Origin: Erythrobacter sanguineus
GTDB taxonomy: Bacteria; Pseudomonadota; Alphaproteobacteria; Sphingomonadales; Sphingomonadaceae
Length of the DNA: 64,000 bases
Assembly (NCBI GenBank): GCA_945878845.1
Contig: CAMCUB010000008.1
Span: forward strand, 41,908 to 105,907
Direction: 5' to 3'
Below, piece by piece: positions 25,514 through 35,336 of the stretch. The position numbers were made by a program, and so were the translations under genes. Under the pieces are notes generated by a model. It saw only the letters and a list, made by a program, of their open reading frames with translations. It did no database searches and was not told the DNA's origin. The stretch's first letter is position 1. Each line of letters opens with the position of its first letter.

Positions 25514-25914
25514 TGGCCACAAGGCTTGCCCTGACGACATTGGTGGTGCCCGATTACGATGCGGGGATCGCCTTTTGTGTCGACGCGCTGGGCTTCGACC
25601 TTATCGAGGACACCGATATGGGCGCGGGCAAGCGCTGGGTGGTGGTCGGCGGCAGGGAGGGCGGACGCTTGCTCATCGCCAAGGCCGCGACGCCTGCGCA
25701 GACCGCCGCGATCGGCAACCAGACCGGCGGCCGGGTGGGTTTTTTCGCTCACACGGACGATTTCGCAGGAGCCCATGCACGGCTCGTCGAAGCTGGCGTG
25801 AATTTCCATGAAGAACCGCGTCACGAAAGCTATGGCACGGTGGCGGTGTTCAGCGACCCTTTCGGCAATCGCTGGGACCTGATCGAACCGAAAGAACTGG
25901 GGCGCAATGACTGA
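25513..25914 (+). CDS. VOC-family (glyoxalase/bleomycin-resistance fold) protein
   Basis: 133 residues from ATG 25513, which overlaps the dehydrogenase stop. It has the two beta-alpha-beta-beta-beta modules: LTTLVVPDYDAGIAFCVDAL and VAVFSDPFGNRWDLIEP. Function unknown; its overlap with both neighbours ties it to the valine operon, perhaps for a side product. Confidence 0.9.
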   Translation: MATRLALTTLVVPDYDAGIAFCVDALGFDLIEDTDMGAGKRWVVVGGREGGRLLIAKAATPAQTAAIGNQTGGRVGFFAHTDDFAGAHARLVEAGVNFHEEPRHESYGTVAVFSDPFGNRWDLIEPKELGRND

Positions 25915-26965
25915 CGACGTTCTGATCCGCGTGAATGGCCCGATTGGCCATATCAGCCTCAACCGGCCCAAGGCGCTCCACGCCCTGACGCTGCCGATGT
26001 GCCACGCGATGAGCGCCGCGCTCAGCGAATGGGCGGCGGATGACGCGATCAAGGCGGTGATCCTCGACCATGATGAGGGCCGCGGCTTCTGCGCGGGCGG
26101 GGACATCGCCTTCCTGCGCGATTCGGCGCTGAACGATGGCGGCGTGTCGGGCCGCAAGTTCTTCCACGACGAATACCAGCTCAACCACCAGATGTTCAGC
26201 TACGCCAAGCCGATCGTCGCCTTCATGGACGGCATCACGATGGGCGGGGGCGTGGGCATCTCGCAGCCGGCAAAGTACCGCGTGGCGACCGAGAACACCC
26301 GCTTCGCCATGCCCGAGACCGGGATCGGCCTGTTTCCCGATGTCGGCGGCGGCTGGTATCTGTCGCGCCTCGGCCAGCGGCTCGGCCAGTTCCTGGCGCT
26401 GACCGGCGCGCGGCTCGACGGGGCGGAGTGCCTGTGGACCGGGCTCGCGACGCATTATGTGCCGCATGACATGCTTGAGGATATCAAGGCGCGCATTCAC
26501 GATCACCCCGACCGCATCGCCGGCGTGCTCAGCGAACCGGTCGGCACGCCGCCCAAGGCGCGGATCGAGGTCAATGCCGACAAGATCGCCAAGCACTTCG
26601 CCTCGGATCGCTACGAGGACATCCTCGCCAGCCTGGAGGCGGCGTCCGATGCCGGGGACGACTGGGCGGTGAAGGAGCGCGACACGCTCGGCACCAAGAG
26701 CCCGCAGACATGCAAGGTCGCGCTGCGGCAGTTGGCGGAGAGTGCGAAGCTGACCGATTTTGCCGACAACATGCGGATGGAATACCGCATCGCGTCGCGC
26801 GTCCTCACCCGCCCCGACTTCGCCGAAGGGGTGCGCGCGGTGATCATCGACAAGACCAATGATCCCAAGTGGGACCCGGCCACCCCCGAGGAGGTCGGCG
26901 AAGACCTCATCGATGCGATCTTCGCGCCTCTGCCCGAAGGCGAGGAGTGGGTGCCGCTCGCCTAA
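25907..26965 (+). CDS. 3-hydroxyisobutyryl-CoA hydrolase (enoyl-CoA hydratase/isomerase family)
   Basis: 352 residues, longer than plain hydratases and typical of HIBCH. FCAGGDIAFLRD and MDGITMGGGVGIS form the oxyanion hole; MPETGIGLFPDVGGGWYLSR carries the Glu and Asp of the hydrolase type. It releases CoA from 3-hydroxyisobutyryl-CoA. It overlaps the VOC gene by 8 bases. Confidence 0.93.
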   Translation: MTDDVLIRVNGPIGHISLNRPKALHALTLPMCHAMSAALSEWAADDAIKAVILDHDEGRGFCAGGDIAFLRDSALNDGGVSGRKFFHDEYQLNHQMFSYAKPIVAFMDGITMGGGVGISQPAKYRVATENTRFAMPETGIGLFPDVGGGWYLSRLGQRLGQFLALTGARLDGAECLWTGLATHYVPHDMLEDIKARIHDHPDRIAGVLSEPVGTPPKARIEVNADKIAKHFASDRYEDILASLEAASDAGDDWAVKERDTLGTKSPQTCKVALRQLAESAKLTDFADNMRMEYRIASRVLTRPDFAEGVRAVIIDKTNDPKWDPATPEEVGEDLIDAIFAPLPEGEEWVPLA

Positions 26966-26986
26966 CAAATTGCGGGTTGCTCGCTT

Positions 26987-27065
26987 CGTCATTGCGAGCG
27001 AAGCGAAGCAACCCATGGACCATCGCCATGGATCGCCGCGTCACCTGCGGTTCCTCGCGATGACG
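26987..27065. repeat. Intergenic palindromic repeat (REP/MITE-like)
   Basis: The ends CGTCATTGCGAG (26987-26998) and CTCGCGATGACG (27054-27065) are inverted copies with 11 of 12 matches. Inside are GCGAAGCGAAGCAACCCATGG and a second small palindrome around CCATGG. I know this TCATTGCGAGCGAAGCGAAGC sequence type as a dispersed intergenic repeat in several proteobacterial genomes. It lies between two genes of the valine operon and may fold in the mRNA. Confidence 0.7.
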
Positions 27066-27079
27066 AACGAGGGAAGACC

Positions 27080-27874
27080 ATGACCTACGAAACCATCACC
27101 GTTGAAACCGATGCCCGGGGCACCAAGGGCGTCACGCTGCTGACGATCAACCGTCCGCAGGCATTGAACGCATTGAATTCGCAGGTGCTCGCCGAGCTGA
27201 TCGACGCCTTCGCCGCCTATCAGGCCGACGCGAGTCAGCTGTGCGCTATCCTCACCGGCAGCGGCGACAAGGCCTTTGCGGCAGGCGCGGACATCAAGGA
27301 GATGTCCGACAAGGCTGCGGCCGACTTCTACCTCGACGATTTCTTCAGCCCCTGGACGAGCGAGATCGTCAAGAAGACGCGCAAGCCGTGGATTGCGGCG
27401 GTCAACGGATTTGCGCTGGGCGGCGGGTGCGAGCTTGCCATGATGGCGGACTTCATCATCGCGAGCGACAAGGCGAAGTTCGGCCAGCCAGAAATCAAGC
27501 TTGGCGTCGCGCCGGGCATGGGCGGATCGCAGCGGCTGACCCGCGCGATCGGCAAGTCGAAGTCGATGGAAATGTGCCTTACCGGCCGGATGATGGGTGC
27601 CGAAGAGGCCGAGCGCAGCAACCTCGTCGCGCGCGTGGTGCCGCATGAGGAGCTGATCGCCGAAACGCTCAAGACCGCCGCGGCCATCGCCGCCATGCCG
27701 CCGATGGCGACCATCGCCAACAAGGAGATGGTCAACTCCGCCTTCGAGATGACGCTCGACCAGGGCCTGATCGTCGAGCGCCGGATCTTCCAGATCCTCA
27801 CCGCGAGCGAGGACAAGGCTGAGGGCATGGCGGCGTTCATCGAGAAGCGCGAAGGGCAGTGGAAGGGGCGCTAA
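27080..27874 (+). CDS. Enoyl-CoA hydratase
   Basis: 264 residues. [11 protein letters not shown] and [18 protein letters not shown] form the oxyanion hole; [21 protein letters not shown] has the two catalytic glutamates' region. In this operon it most likely hydrates methacrylyl-CoA to 3-hydroxyisobutyryl-CoA, although such hydratases are often broad. The start follows GGGAAGACC. Confidence 0.93.
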   Translation: MTYETITVETDARGTKGVTLLTINRPQALNALNSQVLAELIDAFAAYQADASQLCAILTGSGDKAFAAGADIKEMSDKAAADFYLDDFFSPWTSEIVKKTRKPWIAAVNGFALGGGCELAMMADFIIASDKAKFGQPEIKLGVAPGMGGSQRLTRAIGKSKSMEMCLTGRMMGAEEAERSNLVARVVPHEELIAETLKTAAAIAAMPPMATIANKEMVNSAFEMTLDQGLIVERRIFQILTASEDKAEGMAAFIEKREGQWKGR

Positions 27875-27900
27875 GTCCGCTACCTCGGGAGGGGAGACAA

Positions 27901-28767
27901 ATGAAAATCGCCTTTATCGGCCTCGGCAACATGGGTGGCGGGATGGCCGCGAACCTTGTGAAGGCAGGCCACGACGTCCGCGCCTTCGATCTCAGCGAAC
28001 CCGCGCTTGCCGCTGCGCGCGAGGCCGGGTGCACGACGTTCAGCACCGCCAAGGAAGCCTGCCAAGGCGCCGAGGCCGTGGTCTCGATGCTGCCCAACGG
28101 CGCCATCGTCAAAGCGGTCTATTGGGACGATGTCATCGGCCACGCCCCCGAAGGCGCGATCCTGCTCGACTGCTCGACCATCGACGTCGCCACCGCGCGT
28201 GAAGTGATCTCGGTGACCGAGGCCCATGGCTACCAGATGGTCGACGCCCCGGTCTCGGGCGGGATTGCCGCCGCGAATGGTGGCACGCTGACCTTCATGG
28301 TCGGTGGGTCGGACGAGGCGTTTGTCCGCGCCCAGCCAATCCTCGCTGCGATGGGCAAGGCCGTGATCCATGCGGGCGCAGCCGGCAACGGTCAGGCGGC
28401 CAAGATCTGCAACAACATGCTGCTCGCGATCCACATGATCGGCACCTGCGAGGCCTTCGCCATGGCGGAGAAGCTCGGGCTCGACGCGCAGACGTTCTAC
28501 GACATTTCCAGCGTTTCGAGCGGCCAGTGCTGGTCGATGACGTCCTATTGTCCTGTCCCCGGCGTCGGCCCGGTGACGCCTGCCGACAACGGCTATCAGG
28601 GCGGATTTGCTGCCGGGCTGATGCTCAAGGACCTGAAGCTGGCGATGGAAGCGGCGGCGGGCGCTAGGGCCAAGGTCGAACTGGGCGAGCACGCCCGCGC
28701 GATCTACGAGGCCTTCGCCGCCGAGAACGCCGGGACCGACTTTTCGGGCATCATCCGCACGCTCTAG
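27901..28767 (+). CDS. mmsB: 3-hydroxyisobutyrate dehydrogenase
   Basis: 288 residues from ATG 27901, preceded by GGGAGGGGAGA. It has the N-terminal Rossmann motif FIGLGNMGGGMAANLVKAGH, the substrate-binding DAPVSGGIAAANGGTLTFMV, and AAKICNNMLL with the catalytic Lys. It oxidises 3-hydroxyisobutyrate to methylmalonate semialdehyde with NAD. The mmsA gene for the next step is not in the window. Its stop overlaps the convergent gene's stop. Confidence 0.94.
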   Translation: MKIAFIGLGNMGGGMAANLVKAGHDVRAFDLSEPALAAAREAGCTTFSTAKEACQGAEAVVSMLPNGAIVKAVYWDDVIGHAPEGAILLDCSTIDVATAREVISVTEAHGYQMVDAPVSGGIAAANGGTLTFMVGGSDEAFVRAQPILAAMGKAVIHAGAAGNGQAAKICNNMLLAIHMIGTCEAFAMAEKLGLDAQTFYDISSVSSGQCWSMTSYCPVPGVGPVTPADNGYQGGFAAGLMLKDLKLAMEAAAGARAKVELGEHARAIYEAFAAENAGTDFSGIIRTL

Positions 28768-29507
28768 CCGCCGAGCGGCGGACATTGCCTGCGCGCGGCC
28801 GCGCGCAGGCGGGCCGCGGCTTCGGCATCGCGGCGCGCAAGCGGACCGAGGCTGGTCTTGAGCATGGCGCAATCGAACCGCACCCCGCGGGCGATGCTAC
28901 CTTGCGCGATGGCGGCGAAGGCAGCGGGCGGCATCACCCGCGCGCCGCGGTGCAGGAAGGCGGCGTGCCAGCGATCGCCCCCGACCACGACGGCAATGAT
29001 CGTGTCGCGTGCCGCCGCCGCCTCAGTCTCCGGTCCATCGAGAACCGCCGGGCCAAGCTCGAGCAGCAGCGCATCGGGGGTGGCATCGCGCAGGAACAGC
29101 GCGGCATAGCGGCGCGCGGCCTCGGGCCGGTCGGCGTTGGCGAGCGCCAAGCGCAGCATCGCGGCCTGCGCCAGCGGCTCGCGCCAGCCGCGTCTGGCGG
29201 CGACCTGGATCGTCTCGGCGGCCTTGGCGTCCTGACCCGCCTTGGCCTGACCGACAGCCAGCAGCGTGAGATTTTCCGCGGGCAGGGGCCGCCGGCGGAC
29301 GAGCCGCTCGGCCTCCGCAAGCGCGGTTTGCGGATCGCCGCTCTCGAGCGCGGCTGCGGTGACCCGTATCTGGGCGTAATTGCGCAAAGGCTCGGGCACG
29401 ATCCGGGCGAGGGCGGGGGTGGCCTCGGCCTGCTTGTCGATCTGCAACGCGGTCGTGACCAGCGCGACCGCGATCAGGGCGGCGAACCATGCGATGCGCC
29501 CGATCAT
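28764..29507 (-). CDS. Hypothetical anchored protein with tetratricopeptide-like helices
   Basis: 247 residues. An N-terminal membrane helix (about 3-20) is followed by helical repeats rich in Ala (ALESGDPQTALAEAERLVRR, ENLTLLAVGQAKAGQDAKAA) that look like degenerate TPRs. The C-terminus has two cysteines. Its start overlaps the stop of the O-antigen ligase gene, so it is an envelope polysaccharide accessory protein by context. Confidence 0.75.
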   Translation of the reverse strand: MIGRIAWFAALIAVALVTTALQIDKQAEATPALARIVPEPLRNYAQIRVTAAALESGDPQTALAEAERLVRRRPLPAENLTLLAVGQAKAGQDAKAAETIQVAARRGWREPLAQAAMLRLALANADRPEAARRYAALFLRDATPDALLLELGPAVLDGPETEAAAARDTIIAVVVGGDRWHAAFLHRGARVMPPAAFAAIAQGSIARGVRFDCAMLKTSLGPLARRDAEAAARLRAAARRQCPPLGG

Positions 29508-30499
29508 GCGCGGGCGCTCCGTTGTTCAATGGAGGTGCGCGCCAGCACCAGCAACGCGAACCCCGCCAGCGCGAGGATCGTCTGATTGCGCAGCGGGTAA
29601 TCGGTGATGGATTGCAAGGCGATGGCAAGGAGGAAGGTGCTGCCCGACCAGGCAATCCAGCGCTGCGGCGAATGCCGTGCCGCCCAGCTCAACCAGCCGA
29701 CCAGTACTAACCACAAGGCTGCGAGGCCAAGTCCCGGCGCGCCGGCCTCGATGGCGAGTTCGAGAAAATCATTATGCGCGCGCCCCGGCTTGCGCAAGGA
29801 CAGGTTCTCGAGCGATTCGTCGACCTGGTAGATCTCGTCGAAGCTCCCAATCCCGGCGCCCAGCGGCCAGTATCGTCCGGCAATGAAGGTGGCGTCGTCC
29901 CAGATGAAACGGCGCGGATCGTCCTTCGCTTCGAATCGCTCGAGCGTATCGCTGACCCGGCCGGGGGCAGTGACCAGCACCGTGCCGAGGCCCGCCGCGA
30001 GCAGCGCGGCTGTGCCAGCGACGATGATCACGCTGCTCTTTCCGCGCTGCCCCTCACCCTTGCCCAGACCCCAGGCTGCGGCCCTTGCTGCGGCCAGCAA
30101 CAGCGGCAGCAGCGACAGCACGAGAGAGGTGCGCGACTGGGTCAGAACCACCCCGAGCAGCAACATCGCACCGACGGCGAGCCGCGCCGGCAGCAGCGCC
30201 GGATGCGGGCGCGGGGCAGGCAGGACCGCGACAAGACCCAGAGCGAAGGTCAGGAACAGGCCTGTCGAATTGCGGTTGGCGAAGGTGCCCAGCAGGATCG
30301 CTCCGGGATCGCGCGAGCCGTAAAGCGTCGCGCTCTCCGTCGGTGCGCCAAGCTGGGCTGCGCCGAGCAGAATGGTGAACAGGCCGAAGCCGACCACCAG
30401 CCAGCCCATATCAATCAGCCGCTCGCGCGCGAGGCTCCAGCCCGCCCACAGGACCGCCATGGGGGTGATCAGTGCGGTGAGGGCGAGCAGGGTGCGCAA
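29504..30499 (-). CDS. O-antigen ligase/Wzy-family membrane protein, 5'-truncated
   Basis: The longest start is a TTG at 30499 (331 residues). It holds FANRNSTGLFLTFALGL, TQSRTSLVLSLLPLLL, and the PGRAHNDFLELAIEAG motif of WaaL/Wzy proteins. The frame is open back to a stop at 30566-30568, and the untranslated extra part reads LALVGDGGTWRPFSVDP, which matches the middle of N-terminal regions in relatives. About 100 residues with several membrane helices are therefore missing, because the upstream DNA is a cysQ stump. Probably non-functional or altered. Confidence 0.82.
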   Translation of the reverse strand: MRTLLALTALITPMAVLWAGWSLARERLIDMGWLVVGFGLFTILLGAAQLGAPTESATLYGSRDPGAILLGTFANRNSTGLFLTFALGLVAVLPAPRPHPALLPARLAVGAMLLLGVVLTQSRTSLVLSLLPLLLAAARAAAWGLGKGEGQRGKSSVIIVAGTAALLAAGLGTVLVTAPGRVSDTLERFEAKDDPRRFIWDDATFIAGRYWPLGAGIGSFDEIYQVDESLENLSLRKPGRAHNDFLELAIEAGAPGLGLAALWLVLVGWLSWAARHSPQRWIAWSGSTFLLAIALQSITDYPLRNQTILALAGFALLVLARTSIEQRSARA

Positions 30500-30533
30500 C
30501 GGATCGACGCTGAACGGGCGCCAGGTCCCGCCA

Positions 30534-30647
30534 TCACCGACCAGCGCGAGCGAGCGCCTTACCCGCTAGGCCCGAATTCTCGCGCACGTCGATAAGCAAC
30601 CGCCCGGCCTCGGCGGCAAGGTGCGCGGCGAGCGCGGCGTCGGTCAT
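30534..30647 (-). pseudogene. cysQ: cysQ remnant, first 37 codons
   Basis: An ATG at 30647, 11 bases after the cysNC stop, starts a frame MTDAALAAHLAAEAGRLLID followed by VRENSGLAGKALARAG and a stop. This matches the N-terminus of CysQ (3',5'-bisphosphate nucleotidase), which usually ends the cysD-cysNC-cysQ operon at about 250 residues. The similarity stops at about KALA; the DNA then continues as the truncated ligase gene in another frame. The fused region is about 30535-30560. Confidence 0.75.
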
Positions 30648-30658
30648 CGCTGCCAGCG

Positions 30659-32572
30659 TCATTTGAGCGGCAGGATCTGCTGGATGATGAAGCGCGCCGC
30701 TTCTTCCGTGGTCATGTCCACGGTGTTGACGCGGATCTCCGGATTCTCGGGCGGCTCGTAGGGACTGTCGATCCCGGTGAAGTTCTTGAGTTTGCCCTCG
30801 CGCGCCTTTTTGTAGAGGCCCTTCACGTCGCGCGCCTCGGCCACGCTCAGCGGGGTGTCGACGAAGATCTCGATGAACTCGCCTTCGGGCAGCATCTTGC
30901 GGACCATCTCGCGCTCGGCACGGAACGGGCTGATGAAGGCGGTGAGCACGATCAGTCCCGCATCCGCCATCAGCTTGGCGACCTCGCCCACGCGGCGGAT
31001 GTTCTCGATCCGGTCGGCTTCGGTGAAGCCCAGATCGCGGTTGAGGCCGTGGCGGACATTGTCGCCATCGAGCAGGAAGGTGTGGCGGTTCATCACGAAC
31101 AGCTGCTTTTCAACCTCGTTGGCGATGGTCGATTTGCCGCTGCCCGAAAGCCCCGTGAACCATAGCACGCGGGGCTTCTGGTTCTTCATCCCCGCATGGT
31201 CATCGCGGGCAACGCTGACCGGCTGCCAGTGGACATTGTCCGCGCGGCGCAGGTTGAACTCGATCATCCCGGCCGCGACGGTCGCGTTCGTGAACTTGTC
31301 GATGAGGATGAACCCGCCAAGCTGGCGGTTGGTCGCATAGGGCTCGAAGGCGATCGGGCGGTCGGTGGCGAATTCGGCAACGCCGATGCCGTTGAGGCCG
31401 AGCGTCTTGGCCGCCAGATGCTCGAGGCTGTTGATATCGATCTCGTATTCGGGTTGCTGGACGGTCGCGGTGACCATCTGCGTGCCGAGCTTGAGCCAAT
31501 ATCCGCGGCCCGGCTTCATCGCCTCTTCGTCCATCCACACCAGCGTGGCGCGGAACTGGTCCGAGGCCTGCGGCGGATCGCCTGCGGCCGCGATCAGATC
31601 GCCGCGCGAGCAATCGACCTCGTCCGCCAGCGTGAGCGTGACCGATTGGCCCGCGACCGCTTCTTCCAGATCACCGTCGAAAGTGGTGATGGTCTTGACC
31701 GTGCTGGTCTTGCCCGAGGGCACGATCCGCACCGCATCACCCGGGTGGATGGTGCCGCTGGCGATCTGGCCGGCAAAGCCGCGGAAGTCGAGATTGGGGC
31801 GGTTGACCCACTGCACCGGCATCCGGAACGGTTGCTCTTGCGCGGCCGCCGCATCGACTTCGACGCCCTCGAGATGCTCGATCAGCGCCGGGCCTTCATA
31901 CCACGGAGTGTTGGCCGAGGGCGCAACGGTGATGTTGTCGCCCTTGAAGCCCGAGATCGGGATGGCGGTGAACTGCTCGATCCCGATGCTTGCGGCAAAC
32001 CGGCTGTAATCCGTTACAATGGCGTCGAAGACCTGCCGGTCGTAGCCCACCAGATCCATCTTGTTCACCGCCAGCACCACATGACGGATGCCGAGCAGGT
32101 GGACGAGGTAGGAGTGCCGCCGCGTCTGTTGGAGCACACCCTTGCGCGCATCGATCAGGATCACGGCAAGGTCGGCGGTCGATGCGCCGGTCACCATGTT
32201 GCGGGTGTATTGCTCGTGGCCTGGCGTGTCGGCGACGATGAACTTGCGCTTTTCGGTTGCGAAGAAGCGGTAGGCGACGTCGATGGTAATCCCCTGCTCG
32301 CGTTCGGCGGCGAGGCCATCGACCAGCAGCGCAAAGTCGATTTCCTGTCCTTGCGTGCCGTGGCGCTTGCTGTCGCTTTCGAGAGCGGCGAGCTGGTCCT
32401 CGAAGATCATCTTGCTGTCGTAAAGCAGCCGCCCGATCAGGGTCGACTTGCCATCATCGACGCTGCCGCAGGTGATGAAGCGCAGCAGGCTCTTGTTCTG
32501 ATGCGCTTCGAGGTAGGCGTCGATGTCCTCGGCGATAAGGGCGTCGGTTTGGAAGCTGGAGGGCGTGTCCAT
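30659..32572 (-). CDS. cysNC: Bifunctional sulfate adenylyltransferase subunit 1 / adenylylsulfate kinase
   Basis: 637 residues with two domains. CysN part (about 1-440): GTPase loop [23 protein letters not shown] and NKMDLV. CysC part (about 460-637): [18 protein letters not shown] as P-loop, then the APS kinase segments [15 protein letters not shown] and [13 protein letters not shown]. It drives ATP sulfurylation of sulfate by GTP hydrolysis and then makes PAPS. Its start overlaps the cysD stop (ATGA). Confidence 0.97.
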   Translation of the reverse strand: MDTPSSFQTDALIAEDIDAYLEAHQNKSLLRFITCGSVDDGKSTLIGRLLYDSKMIFEDQLAALESDSKRHGTQGQEIDFALLVDGLAAEREQGITIDVAYRFFATEKRKFIVADTPGHEQYTRNMVTGASTADLAVILIDARKGVLQQTRRHSYLVHLLGIRHVVLAVNKMDLVGYDRQVFDAIVTDYSRFAASIGIEQFTAIPISGFKGDNITVAPSANTPWYEGPALIEHLEGVEVDAAAAQEQPFRMPVQWVNRPNLDFRGFAGQIASGTIHPGDAVRIVPSGKTSTVKTITTFDGDLEEAVAGQSVTLTLADEVDCSRGDLIAAAGDPPQASDQFRATLVWMDEEAMKPGRGYWLKLGTQMVTATVQQPEYEIDINSLEHLAAKTLGLNGIGVAEFATDRPIAFEPYATNRQLGGFILIDKFTNATVAAGMIEFNLRRADNVHWQPVSVARDDHAGMKNQKPRVLWFTGLSGSGKSTIANEVEKQLFVMNRHTFLLDGDNVRHGLNRDLGFTEADRIENIRRVGEVAKLMADAGLIVLTAFISPFRAEREMVRKMLPEGEFIEIFVDTPLSVAEARDVKGLYKKAREGKLKNFTGIDSPYEPPENPEIRVNTVDMTTEEAARFIIQQILPLK

Positions 32573-33483
32573 CAGAAGTAGCCCTCCTGCTTCTTCTTCT
32601 CCATGCTGGCGTCACCGCCGTCCTTGTCGATCACGCGGCCCTGGCGCTCGCTGGTGGTGGTGAGCAGCATTTCCTGCACCACCTCTGACAGCGTCGCCGC
32701 CGTGCTTTCGACCGCGCCGGTGAGGGGGAAGCAGCCCAGCGTACGGAACCGGATCGAGCGCATGGTGATCTCGGGCGTCTTGCCCATCGCCGCTTCCAGC
32801 CGGGGCAGATCATCGGCCATGAACAGCCCGCCTTCATATTCGTAGGTCGGACGCTCCGCCGCGAAGTAGAGCGGGACGATCTCGATGCCTTCGTTCATGA
32901 TGTACTGCCAGATGTCGAGCTCGGTCCAGTTCGAGATCGGGAAGACGCGGATGCTCTCGCCCTTTTTCTTGCGGGCGTTGTAGAGGTTCCAGAGCTCGGG
33001 GCGCTGGTTCTTGGGGTCCCAGGCGTGGCTCGCCGTGCGGAAGCTGAACACGCGCTCCTTGGCGCGGCTCTTTTCCTCGTCGCGCCGCGCGCCTCCGAAT
33101 GCGACATCGAAGCCGTGGAGGTCGAGCGCCTGCTTCAGACCCTCGGTCTTCCACATATCGGTGTGGAGCGGCCCGTGCGCGAAAGGGTTGATCCCGCGCT
33201 CTGCGGCCTCGGGGTTCCGGTGAACGAACAGCTCCATCCCGGCATCGCGCGCAGCCTTTTCGCGCAAGGCATACATGTCCTTGAACTTCCAGGTGGTGTC
33301 GACATGCAGCAGCGGGAAGGGCGGCGGGGCGGGATAGAACGCCTTCTTGGCCAAATGCAGCATCACCGCCGAATCCTTGCCGATCGAGTAGAGCATCACC
33401 GGCTTGTCGGCCTCGGCCACGACTTCGCGCAGGATGTGGATGCTCTCGGCTTCGAGCCGTTCGAGATGGGTCAAGGAACGCAT
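32572..33483 (-). CDS. cysD: Sulfate adenylyltransferase subunit 2
   Basis: 303 residues from ATG 33483; the extra upstream frame is not conserved. [20 protein letters not shown] and the PP-loop [20 protein letters not shown] start the protein; the [15 protein letters not shown] segment follows. With CysN it forms adenosine phosphosulfate from sulfate and ATP. It heads the cys operon and is divergent from the CoA-transferase gene. Confidence 0.97.
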   Translation of the reverse strand: MRSLTHLERLEAESIHILREVVAEADKPVMLYSIGKDSAVMLHLAKKAFYPAPPPFPLLHVDTTWKFKDMYALREKAARDAGMELFVHRNPEAAERGINPFAHGPLHTDMWKTEGLKQALDLHGFDVAFGGARRDEEKSRAKERVFSFRTASHAWDPKNQRPELWNLYNARKKKGESIRVFPISNWTELDIWQYIMNEGIEIVPLYFAAERPTYEYEGGLFMADDLPRLEAAMGKTPEITMRSIRFRTLGCFPLTGAVESTAATLSEVVQEMLLTTTSERQGRVIDKDGGDASMEKKKQEGYF

Positions 33484-33601
33484 GGTCGTGCAGGTAAAGG
33501 CTGGGGGATGCGAGACAAGCAATTTTGCCTTTGCCTATCTATGGCGAGGCTTGCCCTAGCAAGGGCGGCGCGCTTAAGGCTTGGCGCAAAGGGAGAGACA
33601 T

Positions 33602-34684
33602 ATGAGCCAGCCAACCGGGCCGCTTTCCGGCCTTCGCGTCCTCGAATTTGCCGGCATTGGCCCGGGGCCGCATGTCGCGATGCTGCTGGCCGACCTTGGC
33701 GCCGAGGTGGTGCGGATCGACCGGCCGGGCGCGAAAGCCAGCAATCCGGTGGTCGAGCGTGCGCGGCACCGGCTCGCGGTGGACCTCAAGAGCGAGGCGG
33801 GCCGCGAGGCTGTGCTGGGCGCCGCCGCGCATGCCGACGTGCTGATCGAAGGCTTCCGCCCCGGCGTGATGGAGCGGCTGGGTCTGGGACCGGACGCGCT
33901 GCTTGGCCTCAACCCACGACTGGTCTATGCCCGCATGACCGGCTGGGGACAGGAAGGCCCGCTCGCCCAGGCCGCCGGGCATGACATCAACTACATCGCG
34001 ATCACCGGCGCGCTCGCCGCCGTCGGCAAACCGGGCGAGACCGCGACCCCGCCGCAAAACCTCGTCGGCGATTTCGGCGGCGGGTCGATGTATTGCGCCT
34101 TCGGAATCATGGCCGCGCTCTACGAACGCGAGAAGTCGGGCAAGGGTCAGGTGGTCGACGCGGCGATCGTCGACGGGGCGACCAGCTTGATGAGCTTCTT
34201 CTTCGGCGTGCGCCATATGCCGCACCTTTCCACCGAGCGGGGCAAAGGGATGCTCGGCGGGGCGGCGCATTTCTACCGCTGCTTCACCTGCGCTGACGGC
34301 AAGGAGATCTCCTTGGGCTCGATCGAGCCCCAGTTCTACGCCGAGATGCTGGCGCGAACGGGCGCTCCGGAGGAATTGGCGCAGGCGCAGATGAACCCCG
34401 CCAACTGGGACGACTATGCCGAGAAGCTTGCGGCGCTTTTCGCCACCAAGACACAGGCCGAGTGGTGCGAGCTGCTCGAGGGCACCGACGCCTGCTTTGC
34501 CCCCGTGCTCGGGATCGAAGAGGCGCGGACACATCCGCACATGCAGGCACGCGGGGCTTACGTCGAGCATGACGGCATCTGGCACACCGCCCCCGCACCG
34601 CGCTTCAGCCGCACCCCGGGCGCCGTCCGCTCCAGCGCTGACGACGGCGCGGATGTAGTCGCCAGCTGGCAGGGTGCGGCCTGA
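33602..34684 (+). CDS. CaiB/BaiF-family CoA-transferase, probable alpha-methylacyl-CoA racemase
   Basis: 360 residues from ATG 33602 (GGGAGAGACAT before it). [20 protein letters not shown] and [14 protein letters not shown] are the family start; [20 protein letters not shown] is the active-site stretch with the conserved Asp/His region of racemases. It would invert the 2-methyl centre of branched acyl-CoAs, which fits lipid or sterol side-chain breakdown. The stop overlaps the start of the MaoC gene. Confidence 0.9.
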   Translation: MSQPTGPLSGLRVLEFAGIGPGPHVAMLLADLGAEVVRIDRPGAKASNPVVERARHRLAVDLKSEAGREAVLGAAAHADVLIEGFRPGVMERLGLGPDALLGLNPRLVYARMTGWGQEGPLAQAAGHDINYIAITGALAAVGKPGETATPPQNLVGDFGGGSMYCAFGIMAALYEREKSGKGQVVDAAIVDGATSLMSFFFGVRHMPHLSTERGKGMLGGAAHFYRCFTCADGKEISLGSIEPQFYAEMLARTGAPEELAQAQMNPANWDDYAEKLAALFATKTQAEWCELLEGTDACFAPVLGIEEARTHPHMQARGAYVEHDGIWHTAPAPRFSRTPGAVRSSADDGADVVASWQGAA

Positions 34685-35133
34685 TGGCGGGCAAGTTCTT
34701 CGACGAATGGCAGGTCGGCGAGCGGATCGAACACCCGATCCGCCGCACCGTGACCGAGACCGACAACCTGCTGTTCTCGACCATGACGCACAACCCCCAG
34801 CCGCTGCACATCGACGTGGAGGCGGCGAAGGCGAGCGGCTTCGGGCAAATTCTGGTCAATTCCACCTTCACCTTCAGCCTTCTCGTCGGGCTGTCGGTGG
34901 GCGAGACGACCTTGGGCACGCTGGTCGCCAACCTCGGATTCGACAAGGTGGTGACACCCAAGCCGGTGTTTATCGGCGACACGCTGCGGGCGTCATCCGA
35001 GGTCAAGGAACTGCGGGAAAGCAAGTCGCGCCCCGATGCCGGGATCGTGACCTGGGTGCACGAGATGCACAATCAACGCGATGAAGTGGTGTGCCGCTGC
35101 GAGCGTTCGGCGCTGATCCAGCGCAAGATTTAG
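34684..35133 (+). CDS. MaoC-family dehydratase
   Basis: 149 residues with a single hot-dog domain. The active-site pattern is D-x-x-H-like: [20 protein letters not shown] with the catalytic His. It hydrates enoyl-CoA type substrates, and by position probably the product of the CoA-transferase/racemase path. It is coupled to that gene by a TGATG overlap. Confidence 0.9.
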   Translation: MAGKFFDEWQVGERIEHPIRRTVTETDNLLFSTMTHNPQPLHIDVEAAKASGFGQILVNSTFTFSLLVGLSVGETTLGTLVANLGFDKVVTPKPVFIGDTLRASSEVKELRESKSRPDAGIVTWVHEMHNQRDEVVCRCERSALIQRKI

Positions 35134-35141
35134 GCGTTACA

Positions 35142-35162
35142 AAGGTGACACGGCGTCACCTT
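35142..35162 (+). terminator. Hairpin after the MaoC gene
   Basis: AAGGTGAC and GTCACCTT form a perfect 8-bp stem with a 5-nt loop, 9 bases after the stop. The T-run is weak. The remaining 170 bases up to the next gene are AT-richer, with a 26-codon ORF (from 35203) that I do not support as a gene. Confidence 0.55.
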
Positions 35163-35336
35163 CCCTACATCCAAAAAATCATAACAAATCAGTTTGTTGA
35201 TTGAGATGAGGCGAGGCGGACGAAGATTTTTCGCGGCGGGACCAACGCAGGTCGCGCTGGTGTTGGTGCGCAAGAGCGAGGACTGACGATGCGAAAGAAC
35301 GCCGCCCTATAGCTGATCGCCGACGTGTAGGAAAAT

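Noticed and set aside
33484..33601. CysB-type operator in the cysD upstream region
   Set aside because: AAGCAATTTTGCCTT is an imperfect palindrome too weak to call.
35203..35283. 26-codon ORF
   Set aside because: No ribosome binding site or known family; too short to support.
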